DNA from: Phlebotomus papatasi
Taxonomy: Eukaryota; Arthropoda; Insecta; Diptera; Psychodidae
Length of the DNA: 64,000 nt
Assembly (NCBI RefSeq): GCF_024763615.1
Contig: NC_077222.1
Location: forward strand, 106,549,417-106,613,416
Reading direction: 5' to 3'
In this document: piece by piece, positions 21,975 through 32,399 of the stretch
How the letters are laid out: every line of letters begins with the position of its first letter
Position numbering within the stretch: the stretch's first letter is position 1
Program-made: the position numbers and the translations under genes
Notes under the pieces: generated by a model
Database searches by the model: none
Seen by the model: the letters and a program-made list of their open reading frames with translations, nothing else
Told to the model about the DNA's origin: nothing

Positions 21975-24570
21975 GAAGTGCGCCTTTAGAACGTTGTGGT
22001 ATGCGTTACCAACATATAGGCGAATGAAAAATTAAATATGAGAAAGATAAGTCATATATGAATACCGATATATTGCCGATTTCAAGACCGTTCCAAAATA
22101 TCCTAATTTAACCCAATCGGTTGAAAAGTAAGCCCTCTAGAGTGGTTAAAGTTTTACTTTAAAAATTCAAGATGAAGATATTATAGGTCATTGTATGGAC
22201 GGAATGTTCACAAGGACCAACTCCAGAAGTTAACCAAAAATAAAAGAAATGAAAGAAATAAATTTTGAGGAAAAGGAGATGGCTGGGGGAAAATAAATAT
22301 CATAACAACGATCCTTGAATCAACTTAAGGGGGGTCACCGAAGACAGGTAGTTCGTATCTCTTACCGTTCGGGTTCTTAAAAAATTAAGAAGATTGGTCA
22401 TTTACATGTACTTAACTACTTCATTACCGATTGTGATTGATGCAGCCAGGTGGGAAATTTCAAGACCTTTCCAAAGAATCCAAATTTAATCAAATCCGTT
22501 GAAAAATAGACCCTCCAAATTGGTTTGACCTTTGACTTTTAAAATCCAATATGGCGACTTTTTTAGGTCATAGGTTTGTTTGGACGAAATCTTTGCCTGG
22601 ACCACCTCCAAAACTTATTCAAAAATTAAAGATATCATAGGAATCGTTTTCGAAACAACTCAAAAAAAAGGAGTGGTTGGAGGCGGCAGGGGGACAAGGA
22701 AAAAGGGACAGATAATCCTAACCGGCTTATGTAGGTGAGATTCTTAACGTGAGCTAACTCGGAGTGCATGCAAATTCGATTTGATGCTGAAGTTGGGAGA
22801 CGCCATTCAGTTATCTTGAATCAAATTCGTGAAATTATACAAATTTTGTATTTCAACCAAAATATCAAGGATTTGGATGAACTGACAGAAAAGTGTTATA
22901 TGCGTGAAATGTAGACCAGAATGTTCTCTATAATTTTGCCGTAGAACTTGAACTCATCGATTACTCAGAAGCCAAGATAAGCGAGGTTTTTTGTTTCTTA
23001 ACTCGTTTTTTCATCCAGAGTGCCCCAACTAGTCATTTGTTGAACTTCAACTATATCAAAGAATTGTTGTATTTTGCGGGACTTTCCATTTAAACCCCTA
23101 TTTTAAGTGTCTTTGTGGAGTAGAGGCAGTCAAATTGGCATCTGAGTGATTTCAAAGCGTTATTATTGGAAAAATCAATTTTTTCACACTTAAACGGAAA
23201 AATCGGAGTGATAGCATAGTCTGAGTGAAAAATGATGTATGGACGAAATGTAGAGACAAATGTGGTCTACAATTATGTCGAAGTAATCATCAAAATCGGT
23301 TAAGCGACAGTCGAGATAATTAAGGTTATCTGATATTGAAATTAGTTTCTTGACTGTGGCGCCCCTGGTGTTGGTCCCACGAAGTTCAAATATTCTAGAA
23401 AGTTGTAGCATTTGGTGAGATCTTTCGTTTAAGCCCTCATTCATCAAAATCGGTCACATAGAACCGGAGATATGATTTTTTGAATTTCGTGAACTTTGAC
23501 CCCTCATATCTCCGGTTCTATTGAAACCACAGCGCACATACGCACCATTTTGGAAACGTCCTAGACTGGACTACAACATACTAAAATTTCATTAACTTGC
23601 ACAATGCCGTTTTTGAGAAAAGTGACTTTGAATTTCGATGAATTTTGACGCTATCACAGCGCCACCTGTGGTGACTTTTTGAACTTCCATCTGAAAGTGC
23701 TCATCGAGACGAAACCAAAAAGGTAAAATTTAGGCCGCTATGTTAATTAGAACCGGAGATAGAGGCCGGTCAATGTTCGAACTTTGACCCCTTATAGCTC
23801 GGGTCAGGGGTTATGGATCGACTTAAGGTTTTTTTTGTTTTATAGGTATAATCAACGGCTACAACATACTAAAATTTCAGCCCGATCGCATAAGGAATTT
23901 TTGAGTTATTTAACTTTTAAGATTTAAAAATTTTCTTTTTAATAATAGCTCCCCTAGCGGTGGTTTTATGAACTTACGATGTTAGAAGAGGAAGTGGCAT
24001 TTCACGAGAGCTTTCCAAAAAGCCCTCATTTTTTAAATTCTGACAATTAGAACCGGAGTTATGGCCATTTTAAGAAATTTTTTTTGGACCCTTATAGCTC
24101 GGGTCAGGGGGGTCGGGGGACCTTAAGTTTGGTATTGATGGAAAGCTCTAAGGCCCAGCTATAACATACTAAAATTTGAGCCCGCTCGATGCCATAGGGC
24201 CGGAGCTATTGAGAAAACAAAAAAAGGGGGGTCTTCAAAATGGCGGAAGGAGGGGTGGGGGGTGGGGGGTCAATGCACCATGTTGCAATTTTCATACGAT
24301 ATTTAACCTTTGCCGAAAACCGCAAGTCGATATCTTTTTTAGTTTAGGAGCTATTAAGCTCCAAAGAGCGGCCGGACGGCCGGGAACGTAACTTAGCCCC
24401 CCATATATTCGTGATCAGGAAGTGGCGAAACACATTTTGGCCAAGTTTGAGCGCGATCGGAGGACATGAAATTTTGTTAGGATTATAGTAGGTGAGATTG
24501 TTAAGAATCTCACCTAATATGTCTAATTTTTTTTTATTTGGGGTCACTGAAGATTGGAAGACCTTAAAAT
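21975..24570. repeat. Large modular repeat block
   Basis: Several imperfect internal modules recur: AATTTCAAGACC..TTCCAAA (near 22080 and 22465), AACCGGAGATA with GAACTTTGACCCC (near 23470, 23755 and 24050), and CTACAACATACTAAAATTTC (near 23575, 23865 and 24165). Within it, 22731-24516 is bounded by TAGGTGAGATTCTTAAC / GTTAAGAATCTCACCTA. No frame of note. The modules resemble interspersed non-coding repeats rather than decayed genes. Confidence 0.55.
22731..24516. mobile_element. 1.8-kb unclassified element with 17-bp terminal inverted repeats
   Basis: Left end TAGGTGAGATTCTTAAC and right end GTTAAGAATCTCACCTA are exact reverse complements. A third copy of the tip, pointing inward, lies just before the right end (TAGGTGAGATTGTTAAG), forming a terminal hairpin. 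No transposase frame. Confidence 0.5.
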
Positions 24571-26279
24571 ATTATTGAATTATTGCAATTTAGATATAAA
24601 TATTCCAAATTGTTTATAAATTGATAGATATTTTATTAATCGATAAATGCATTAAAATCGCTTTAAAAATGCTTCAAAAATTCACAGAAGCGGTAATTAC
24701 TGTTCTTTCTATTGCGTCCACCGCCGTCTTAGCGTTGGTGACCAACCTCCAGAGGCAAACGGCGGGAATCCTCCTTTACAGGCAGGGGCCGGTGCACAAA
24801 ATCGTTTTTTTTTGTTAACACAAGAATTTCATATTCTGATTTTTTTTAAGGAAAAGCAAAATAGTCCGCCCCTCTATTTGTTTAATTTTAATTTTATTTA
24901 TTTTATGATTTTTAAATTTATTTCATAATAAAACTGGGTGGTGAAAAATGAACAGCATGTTAACGAACCTTGTGCATACTGAGAAGGGTTCTCTCGAAGG
25001 TCCTAAATTGCTATCTCTAACCGTTTCGCTTATACAACTGTCAACAATCGAACTGACCGACCGACGGGTTAGACCGGTTAGACGATTTGATGAATTTTCT
25101 TTCGTGTTAAATTTTGTGACCTATGATGAAAAATCGTAAAAGCAGATAGACGAAAGATTAATTGTACCAGTTGAAGAGCTCAGAATGAAAATTGAACATA
25201 TCGTATGCTTTTGATTCTGTACTGTACTTAAGGTCTCTACACACTAGGAGCAATTTCTTTAAAAAATGCCTTTTAAAAGACAATTTCTCCCATCCTTGTA
25301 GGCAGAAACGTCAGAATTTTTTAAAAAAGGCAATTTTTGACGAAAATTGCTACTAGTGTCTAGGCACCATTAGAGGCAGCAGTACGTGTTCTGCAAGAAA
25401 CCGTTACCTCTCTAACCCAATCCTATTTCTTCTGTGTCTGTCTCCTATTTCCTTTCCCATGCCCAATATTTTATGCTAAGTCGGCGGCAGACACAACCAA
25501 ATTACAGACTGGAAATAAAGTATTTATCTACATATATTATACATGTTCAATTTTCATTCTCAAGCCCTGAACCAAAAATAAAAATCTTGACTACGCAAAT
25601 TCTACGTCCGTTTGTTAACAATTTTAACAATAGAGACAGAGTTGTGTGGTTAATCTGGGTTTTAAATAATAATTCATCTTTAACGTTTAATCTAAACTCA
25701 AATCAAGTTAATTGTAAGTATTTTCCATTTTTCAAAGCTGAAGACTTGGGCCAAAGAGCAATTCAAAATGAGAGAGTTGAAAAACCACCAAGTGAAAATT
25801 CAATTAATTTCTCTATATTCTGTGTGCAGTCACAGAGAAAAAAAATAGTTAAAACACCAAGGTACAAGTAAAAAGTGCATTCTAAATTGGACAAATTATA
25901 TACCTGCAATTGTGTCTCAACGGCAAATCGAAGAGAGACATACAATTGCTTAGTGGAAAGTGAAGAAAAACGTCCAACAACCACAAGAATCTCAGTACAT
26001 TGATTGTTGGCTATTGGTCAAGATAAATGCGCTGAATGTTGAGTAACTTTTATCCATTTGGCTCGTGTATGTATGATTTTATTTATTAACTTCGAGGTCA
26101 GTTGGTGGAGTCACTCCAGAGACCCACAACCACCATTCACCTCCATCTCTCAGCTGCCCAAGAGACACTCGAGGCGAACAATAAAGGCTTTTTTAGAAGT
26201 CGCTTTCTTGGACAAGCATATTTTAGCACTCTTTATTGCTCGGACTACTGAGAGTGAATTTATATAATTTCAAAGTCTC
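24571..26279. other. Mostly unassigned; retroelement remnant and one MITE
   Basis: At 24700-24790, read on the minus strand, lies a fragment resembling the non-LTR 3' sequences near 4763, 11640 and 31590 (GACGGCGGTGGACGC core). Plus frame 25434-25871 has no domain and is likely chance. Confidence 0.4.
25229..25372. mobile_element. Palindromic MITE, AAGGTCTCTACACACTAG tip
   Basis: Left TAAGGTCTCTACACACTAG mirrors right CTAGTGTCTAGGCACCATTA. Inner AGCAATTT / AAATTGCT also pair. A partial copy lies at 62783-62868. Confidence 0.65.
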
Positions 26280-26299
26280 AGAATTTCTGTATCAGTTCT

Positions 26300-27130
26300 C
26301 CAGGAAGTTTCATTTTGGCTTAAATTGATCTTTGACATTCCGTTTTTGGTTTATTTCGATTTTTAGATTTTTAAGCTTTAGAGTAAATGATCTTTAGATT
26401 TTTCGGCTTTGGAGTAACTGATCTTAAACATTTCGACATTAGTCTATTTCGACTTTTAGATTTTTCGGCTTTAGAGTAACTAATCTTTAGATTTTTCGGC
26501 TTTAGAGTAACTGATCTTTATATTTTTCGGCTTTGGAGTAAATGATCTTAAACATTCCGTCATTGGTTTATTTGGATTTTTAAATTTTTCGGCTTTAGAG
26601 TAACTGATCTTTAGATTTTTCGGCTTTGGAGTAACTGATCTTAGACATTCCGTCTTTAGTCTATTTCGATTTTTAGATTTTTCGACTTTGGAGTAACTGA
26701 TCTTAAACATTCCGTCTTTAGTCTATTTCGATTTTTAAATTTTTCGGCTTTGGTGTAACTGAGCTTAAACATTACGACTTTGGTCTATTTCGCTTTTGAT
26801 ATTTTTTGGCTTTGGATTAACTGATCGTAACTCTTTGGTGTATATCGCATTTTAGATTTTTCATCTTCGGGTACTAACTTCGGCTTTGGAGTAGCTGATC
26901 GTAAGTATTTCGTCTTTGGTTTATTTCCTTTTTGAGATTTTTTGGCTTTGGAGTAACTGATCTTAAACATTTCGACTTTGGTCTAATTCGCTTTTGATAT
27001 TTTTTGGCTCTGGAGTACCTGATCTTCAGCATTTCGTTTTAAATTTATTTTTCAGCTTCGGTACATTTGATCTTAAAGTATTGGTCTTTTAATTTTTTCC
27101 TCTTTGGTCTATTTCGTTTTTTAAATTTTC
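26300..27130. repeat. Minisatellite, about 93-bp units
   Basis: Repeated GATTTTTCGGCTTTGGAGTAACTGATCTT-type units, best preserved at 26390-26760 and decaying to the right. Because the unit is a multiple of three, the minus strand stays open through several units and reads ISYSKAEKSKN..TECLRS..PKPKN peptides. I take this as a by-product of the repeat, not a gene. Confidence 0.75.
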
Positions 27131-27604
27131 GTCTATAGCACAATTAATCTTCATTTTTGCAATTCGTTAAAAACGTACAAAATATCCAAAAACAACAAAA
27201 GACTCTGCAATTATTAGACCTAAATATTTCGACCATATGCAAATGACATTTATAAATTCTTTGTAAAGGTTTTCTGATAGTGTAAATCTTAACCGTTTTG
27301 AACAAACTTGAACTCAATTGAATGGCCTTTTAATCCTAAGTAAATGCAAACTGTATCTAACCGGTAATAAATTCGAAATACACCAGTAAACTTAATATAC
27401 AATTTAAAATTTTAATTATCTGATTTCTACGCTATTCTAGGCCAGTTATGCGCTCTAAAGGTCTCTGAATTCCAGGTCAGTCTGAATCGTTCTCAATCGG
27501 TTTTGAACCGGTTATAAACGGTAATAGTTCAACAATTAAAAACACATTATAGAAAGTATTTCTCGATCGAAAGAAGAAAAAATGTGGATTCATTTAAAAT
27601 TTCT

Positions 27605-28118
27605 TTAACCCTTTAACGACGAGACAGTTTTTGCGGACCGAAAATCAACAATAAAAATGAAACGGACAAACAAAATTAGTAAAAGGTCTTACATCTAATC
27701 TTAGAAAATCCAATAGAGTCTGATTCGGTGTTTTTTTTTATTTTTTAGTTTCTTTTTTTGTAAAAATCTAAGTAATTTTTCTGACAATACCAATGAATGA
27801 TAATTTTCACTCTAATGAAAAATTTTATGTTTGATTATTGTAGTTTCTTTTTCCAAAACGGTTTTGTTTAAAAAAAATTGGAAGTATAAAAACTAATTAA
27901 AATTAATTTTCATTATGAGAATTTAAAAATTCGTCATTTTTGACCTTAAAAATTTACTATATAGCAAATAGATGGACACTTGAAAAAAATATCCTAGATT
28001 TCTTCAACTCTCTACTTTGCAAAAACGGAAAAACATAAGGAAAAAATAAATTTAGGTAGTCAGGAAAAATTATTTTCTTTATAGGACACCGGTGTTCCAA
28101 TCGTCCTTAAAGGGTTAA
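27605..28118. mobile_element. TTAA-flanked (piggyBac-type) MITE, copy 2
   Basis: Inverted copy of 21453-21974: TTAACCCTTTAACGACGAG at the left and ATCGTCCTTAAAGGGTTAA at the right, 514 bases. Long stretches of the interior are conserved, including ACTATATAGYAAAT. Confidence 0.8.
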
Positions 28119-28221
28119 ATCTGTTCAAATTTGAATCGGTTTCTATCTGTTATAAACCGGTAATTAACTGATCATCTAAATACTTGTATTCATAGGGTCT
28201 AATGGTGCTAATCCAGTGAGG

Positions 28222-28636
28222 TACATTACTGTTCTCAAGTGCTTCTGCATTATCGACTTTCTTTGTTTTTTTTTTTCTGTCTAGTCTCGACTAAGGTAAA
28301 GTACCCTGTAGTCGGCCGGTTCCTCAACTCAGCCAGTTGAATTATTTAACCAATTTTTTAACGTTTTATAGTCAATTTCTATGAAATTTTACTGATTTAC
28401 GTTATATATAATATAATACACTTTATAATGTTAAATCGGTAAGACCATATTATAACAAATCTAAGTAAATTGAAAAAATAGTCGCACTGGCCGAGTTGAG
28501 AAACCGGCCGACTACAGGGTACTTTACCTTTTTTTCCCCAGTTCTCTCTGTGTTAAAAACAGTCGTGACAGGAACCAACAAAGAAAAGTCGATAATGTAG
28601 AAGCACTTGAGAACAGTAATGTGTTAAAAAACGTGT
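28222..28636. mobile_element. Foldback element (CATTACTGTTCTCAAG family), copy 1
   Basis: Left arm ACATTACTGTTCTCAAGTGC and GCATTATCGACTTT mirror AAAAGTCGATAATG and GCACTTGAGAACAGTAATGT. It is split in the middle by the palindrome at 28292-28530. The second copy is at 31709-32107. Confidence 0.75.
28292..28530. mobile_element. Nested palindrome, AAGGTAAAGTACCCTG tip
   Basis: TAAGGTAAAGTACCCTG with TAGTCGGCCGGTT mirrors AACCGGCCGACTA with CAGGGTACTTTACCTT. Arms exceed 40 bases with almost no mismatch, suggesting a recent insertion. It is related to 10626-10865. Confidence 0.8.
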
Positions 28637-28652
28637 TCATTTTTCATGAGGA

Positions 28653-28854
28653 TAGGGGGAAGTGGGGCACCTTTGAAAGTGAGGCACCTTTGAAATTGGG
28701 ATTTTTCATAGATTTTTAAATAAAATTGAGCCTTATCGTGATATAATTAAGGTGCACAAACAGATTGAGAAGGTAAATTACATTATCATATGGCTCAGAT
28801 CCACTTAAGCATAGGAGAAAAATCCCAATTTCAAAGGTGCCCCACTTCCCCTTA
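28653..28854. mobile_element. Palindromic MITE, GGGGGAAGTGGGGCACC tip
   Basis: Left TAGGGGGAAGTGGGGCACCT mirrors right AGGTGCCCCACTTCCCCTTA. Inner TTTGAAATTGGGATTTTTC also pairs with GAAAAATCCCAATTTCAAA. About 200 bases, no frame. Confidence 0.8.
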
Positions 28855-30491
28855 ACATTATGAAGCGTTTTTCAAACAATGTATTCGAACATTCTACAAA
28901 GTTTGTTTCCAGTATTCCATTTGAGGAAAAGTATTGCCAACTGACCTGTAGAGTTTTCCAATGTTTTTTTGCACAATTTTTTCACAGCATTTTGATTTTC
29001 CAAACATGACCATTTGAGAGTGTAATTACTATTATGTTACAATCGTGTTATTTCCTCTTCTAAATGCCTGACTTATTGGCATATAGTTTAAGATTCGATT
29101 ATCGATAGTAACAGCTAACCGGTGTAATTGAATTATTTAAAGGTGATTATAAATTGGGTCATATAAACTATCGTGATTTATTGTATTTTTCACGGTGCAC
29201 GAAAAATCAAAATCTGACAAGGGTATATAAAATCCATGAAAATTTGCTGTATATACAACAAAATATTTTCGTGAAAAATCTTACATGAATCTCGGTAGAG
29301 GTTTCATCGTGAGAAGAAAAACACAAAAAGTTGCATGAGAGTAAAACCACAAGCCACGGGATATTTTTGAATTATTTCACATGGTCAGATAGTTAAATGG
29401 CTCTTGTATTTATACAACTAATAATACAATATTCATTTCAATAGACACCCAGTCAAAGGGGGAGGGGAAATATTATTTGGCAATATTTTGGTGTGTCGAG
29501 TCATGGAAAAATTATAGCAATTTCCGCATTTCGATTTTTTGCTTACAATTTATTTTGATTATTAAAAGTCATGTGCAATCAAATTAATTGAACAGGGAGA
29601 TAAAGAAGCCAGACGAAAATCCGAAGGGGGATCTGGCTAAGACATCTCATACCACAAATTGCCTCAATTTATTCCTTTCCGTCTATCAAATGGCCCTGAA
29701 ATTGATGCCAAATAAAATCCTGTCCAAGTGCCTTGATAAGGCGCGATTGGAAGATGTTCTACTCCTTTCTCCCCCTTGTGCCAAAATATAAATCCCGGAA
29801 ATAGAGAAAAACTGTGTGAATGCCTTTCCATTAATATTCCCTCTCCTCGGAAATTCATTAGCCCAACTTCGAAAGACGGCAGTGCAAAAAAAAGCCAACA
29901 TATAGAAGCAATAAAAAAATATCACGAAAGAAATGAAATTTTAAAAAGTGAGCGCAAATGAACACGCAAATTACAGTGGGACAGAATTAGAATTAATTAA
30001 ATTATTGAAAACTTTCGTAATAAAATACTTGGTTGAGAGAATGGGGTAGGGGAGCTATGAATAAAAACATATAAATAGTGAAAAGTCTGTGATGCAGAAG
30101 GGATTTATGACGATATGTGGAGATAATCCTCAAGAATGAGAGACCTCGATAGCTTTTTGTCCCATGTACTGTGACGAATAAAATGTTTTGAAAGGCTTCG
30201 TGTTGTTGCATGCGAAAGAGAAAAAAAATATATGCACAGAATGACGCAAATCTTGGTAAACCCTCGAACCTTGAGACTCCCACGGAATTAGTACTTCATC
30301 TCAGAGATTGAGGGTTTTACTTACTAGTATCCTTGGTTGCAATTTATACGGATAATGCAAGAAAATCTTTAAATACTTTAAGCACATTGTCGCATTAATT
30401 AGAAGAAATTAAATATTTAATTTCAGAAAATTCCCGATCTAGCTAGAAATCTAAGATCAAAACTTAGATCAGAATCAGATAGGGTAATAAC
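28855..30491. other. No gene recognised; small ORF-dense island at 29588-30283
   Basis: At 29588-30283 frames of 60-93 codons are open on both strands and the base composition is less AT-rich. None shows a domain or splice-supported boundaries. Confidence 0.35.
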
Positions 30492-30686
30492 GGCTTCAGA
30501 CCTAAGGTTTAGCCCAGTTCCCGAGGGTTTCAAATTTCGAAATAGCAACCAATTGTATTGATTTTTCAAAACTTAATGGATCACTTGATCATAATATCCA
30601 ATCTTAAGTGTTAATTTTCCATAAAATCTTGATTGATAAGAAATTAGAGAAGGTAAGCCATAGGGCTGAGCCTTAGGTCTGAAGCC
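30492..30686. mobile_element. GGCTTCAGACC MITE, copy 2
   Basis: Tips GGCTTCAGACCTAAGG / CCTTAGGTCTGAAGCC, 195 bases, interior AATCTTAAGTGTTAATTTTC. It abuts the next palindrome at 30696. Confidence 0.75.
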
Positions 30687-30695
30687 CGTATAAGG

Positions 30696-30904
30696 TAAGG
30701 TAATTTGGAATCATGTCTAATTTGGAACTTTAAGATTTCCTGACAGTTTTAGTTTGCAAAAGGAAGAAACAACCAAGAAGTACTCTCGAATGTAAGGTCT
30801 TGCACTTCTTCGTGGCTTTCTTTTTCTCCTTAACCATCTGAAATTGTGAGAAAATTTCAAAATACCAAAATAGATATGATTCCGAATTACCCCATCTTAC
30901 CCTA
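30696..30904. mobile_element. Palindromic MITE, AAGGTAATTTGGAATCAT tip
   Basis: Left TAAGGTAATTTGGAATCATG mirrors right ATGATTCCGAATTACC, which continues to CTTACCCTA. Inner CTTGGTATTTTG-like arms are weaker. 209 bases. Confidence 0.6.
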
Positions 30905-31281
30905 CAAGTTTTTTTTGAGAATTCCTATCGCAAAATGATTAGTATAATCTTACTCCATTTGAGTACCGATACTAAATAAATAAGCCTACCTAAACAGTCG
31001 AAAAATAAAAATTGAGAACAGTTCGACAGGGGAATCGAAAAGATGAATACCCCTTAATAAATTGATATGAAATCATCTCTTCAAACTGAAAGTGTTCTTA
31101 ATGCATTTTCTTTGTATCTGCAATCGTATAAAACGACACTTCAAACGTCTCAAATGCACTTAAAACCAGAACAGTTTCATTTTGAGAAGGTCAAATGAAA
31201 TGAGAACAGTTTGAAAAGAATCGTCCAGTTCAGAGTGAATGAAAATGAACACAGTTTAAGATATGATTCATCAGTCAGAAT

Positions 31282-31640
31282 TTGATTTTAATTAATTTTA
31301 CAAAGTTGAGTGTAAATGCTACCTCAACTTGCAAAGGTTGTGAAGAGGGTCTGGAAACAGCAGAACACATTTTACGTTACAGTTCCAAATTCTCAAGCCA
31401 GGTAATTAAGGCTTTTAAGAAAGGAATGCTTAACACTGGAGGACGTCAAAAAAGTGACAGCTCAAGATTTTCTCTCTCTTTTTGACTGGCCTATACCCAA
31501 TTAAATGTAAAACATATTGTAAAACCGAAACACACAACCAGAGAAAGGACATTTCCACCGTTTAGTCCTGGAGGTTAGAATCAACCCTAAGACGGCGGTG
31601 GACGCATGGGGGGTTGGAAAGGTCAAGAATGAGATGAAAT
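31282..31640 (+). pseudogene. 3' end of a non-LTR retrotransposon (zinc-finger tail)
   Basis: The frame reads ATSTCKGCEEGLETAEHIL, the Cys/His motif found after reverse transcriptase/RNase H in many insect non-LTR ORF2 proteins, then runs to a stop near 31485. The downstream sequence CCTAAGACGGCGGTGGACGC is shared with 4763, 11640 (reverse) and 24720 (reverse), and so marks the 3' untranslated end of this family. It is truncated at the 5' side. Confidence 0.5.
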
Positions 31641-31708
31641 AAATTCAATTCAAATATTCTGCAGTTGAGCAAGTTCTTTAAAAAAAGAATTGGCGTAATG
31701 ATACATGT

Positions 31709-32107
31709 ACACGTTTTTTAACACTTTACTGTTCTCAAGTGCTTTTGCATTATTCGGTCTTCAGACTAGAGGTTTAGCTCCGTTCCCGGAGGTATCAAAA
31801 TCCTAAATAGAGAGCAACTTAATTGCTTTTTGGGAACCTAGTAAATCATTTATCTTTAATAATCTAATCCAAACTTAAATTTTTCCAAAAAAATCGTGAT
31901 TAATACGAAATTATAGCAGTTAAGCCATATGGCTAAGCCTTAGGTCTGAAGCCCGCATTATCGTCTTTTCTTTGTATTGGTTCCTATCACGACTGTTTGA
32001 TAGTTTTAGAACACGACCAGGACTGGGAAAAACTGTTGAGACAGGAAAAAACACAAAGAAAGTCGATAATGCAGAAGCACTTGAGAACAGTAATGTGCTA
32101 AAAAAAT
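31709..32107. mobile_element. Foldback element (CATTACTGTTCTCAAG family), copy 2
   Basis: ACGTTTTTTAACACTTTACT and GTTCTCAAGTGC mirror GCACTTGAGAACAGTAATGT. It is interrupted in the left arm by the GGCTTCAGACC MITE at 31755-31953. Confidence 0.75.
31755..31953. mobile_element. GGCTTCAGACC MITE, copy 3, nested, with 7-bp TSD
   Basis: Flanked by GCATTAT at 31747-31753 and 31955-31961. The right arm of the host element shows the single empty GCATTATCG site. The 7- to 8-base duplication is unlike the TA or TTAA of other MITEs here and would fit a hAT-like or similar enzyme. Confidence 0.7.
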
Positions 32108-32139
32108 ATTCAGAAGAAAGATTTCTTCTTTTCGCTGGA

Positions 32140-32398
32140 ATAGCCCCATAAGGTTTGCTGCATATAGATAAGGGGCTAGAGTAGGGCCTAGGTTTCTGCA
32201 GCTCACAGATTGCACCATTATTGTACCTATATAATCTTGCTATCTAATTAATTTAGCGGAATTTCTTCATAATCAAACCTATTTTAATTAAATCTAATAC
32301 AATTCTAATTAATCTCCATACCTGAGGATGGGGATAAATTTCTCCAAAATATAATATGAAGCTTTATTATTATTATCTATTATCTATTATCTAATCAC
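32140..32398 (+). repeat. Retroposon-like fragment with ATT/TATC tail
   Basis: Moderately GC-rich body (AGGGCCTAGGTTTCTGCAGC), then ACCTGAGGATGGGGATAAAT, then a simple-repeat tail TTATTATTATTATC with TATTATC units. This is a 3' end organisation typical of non-LTR or SINE copies. The family is not identified. Confidence 0.4.
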
Positions 32399-32399
32399 A

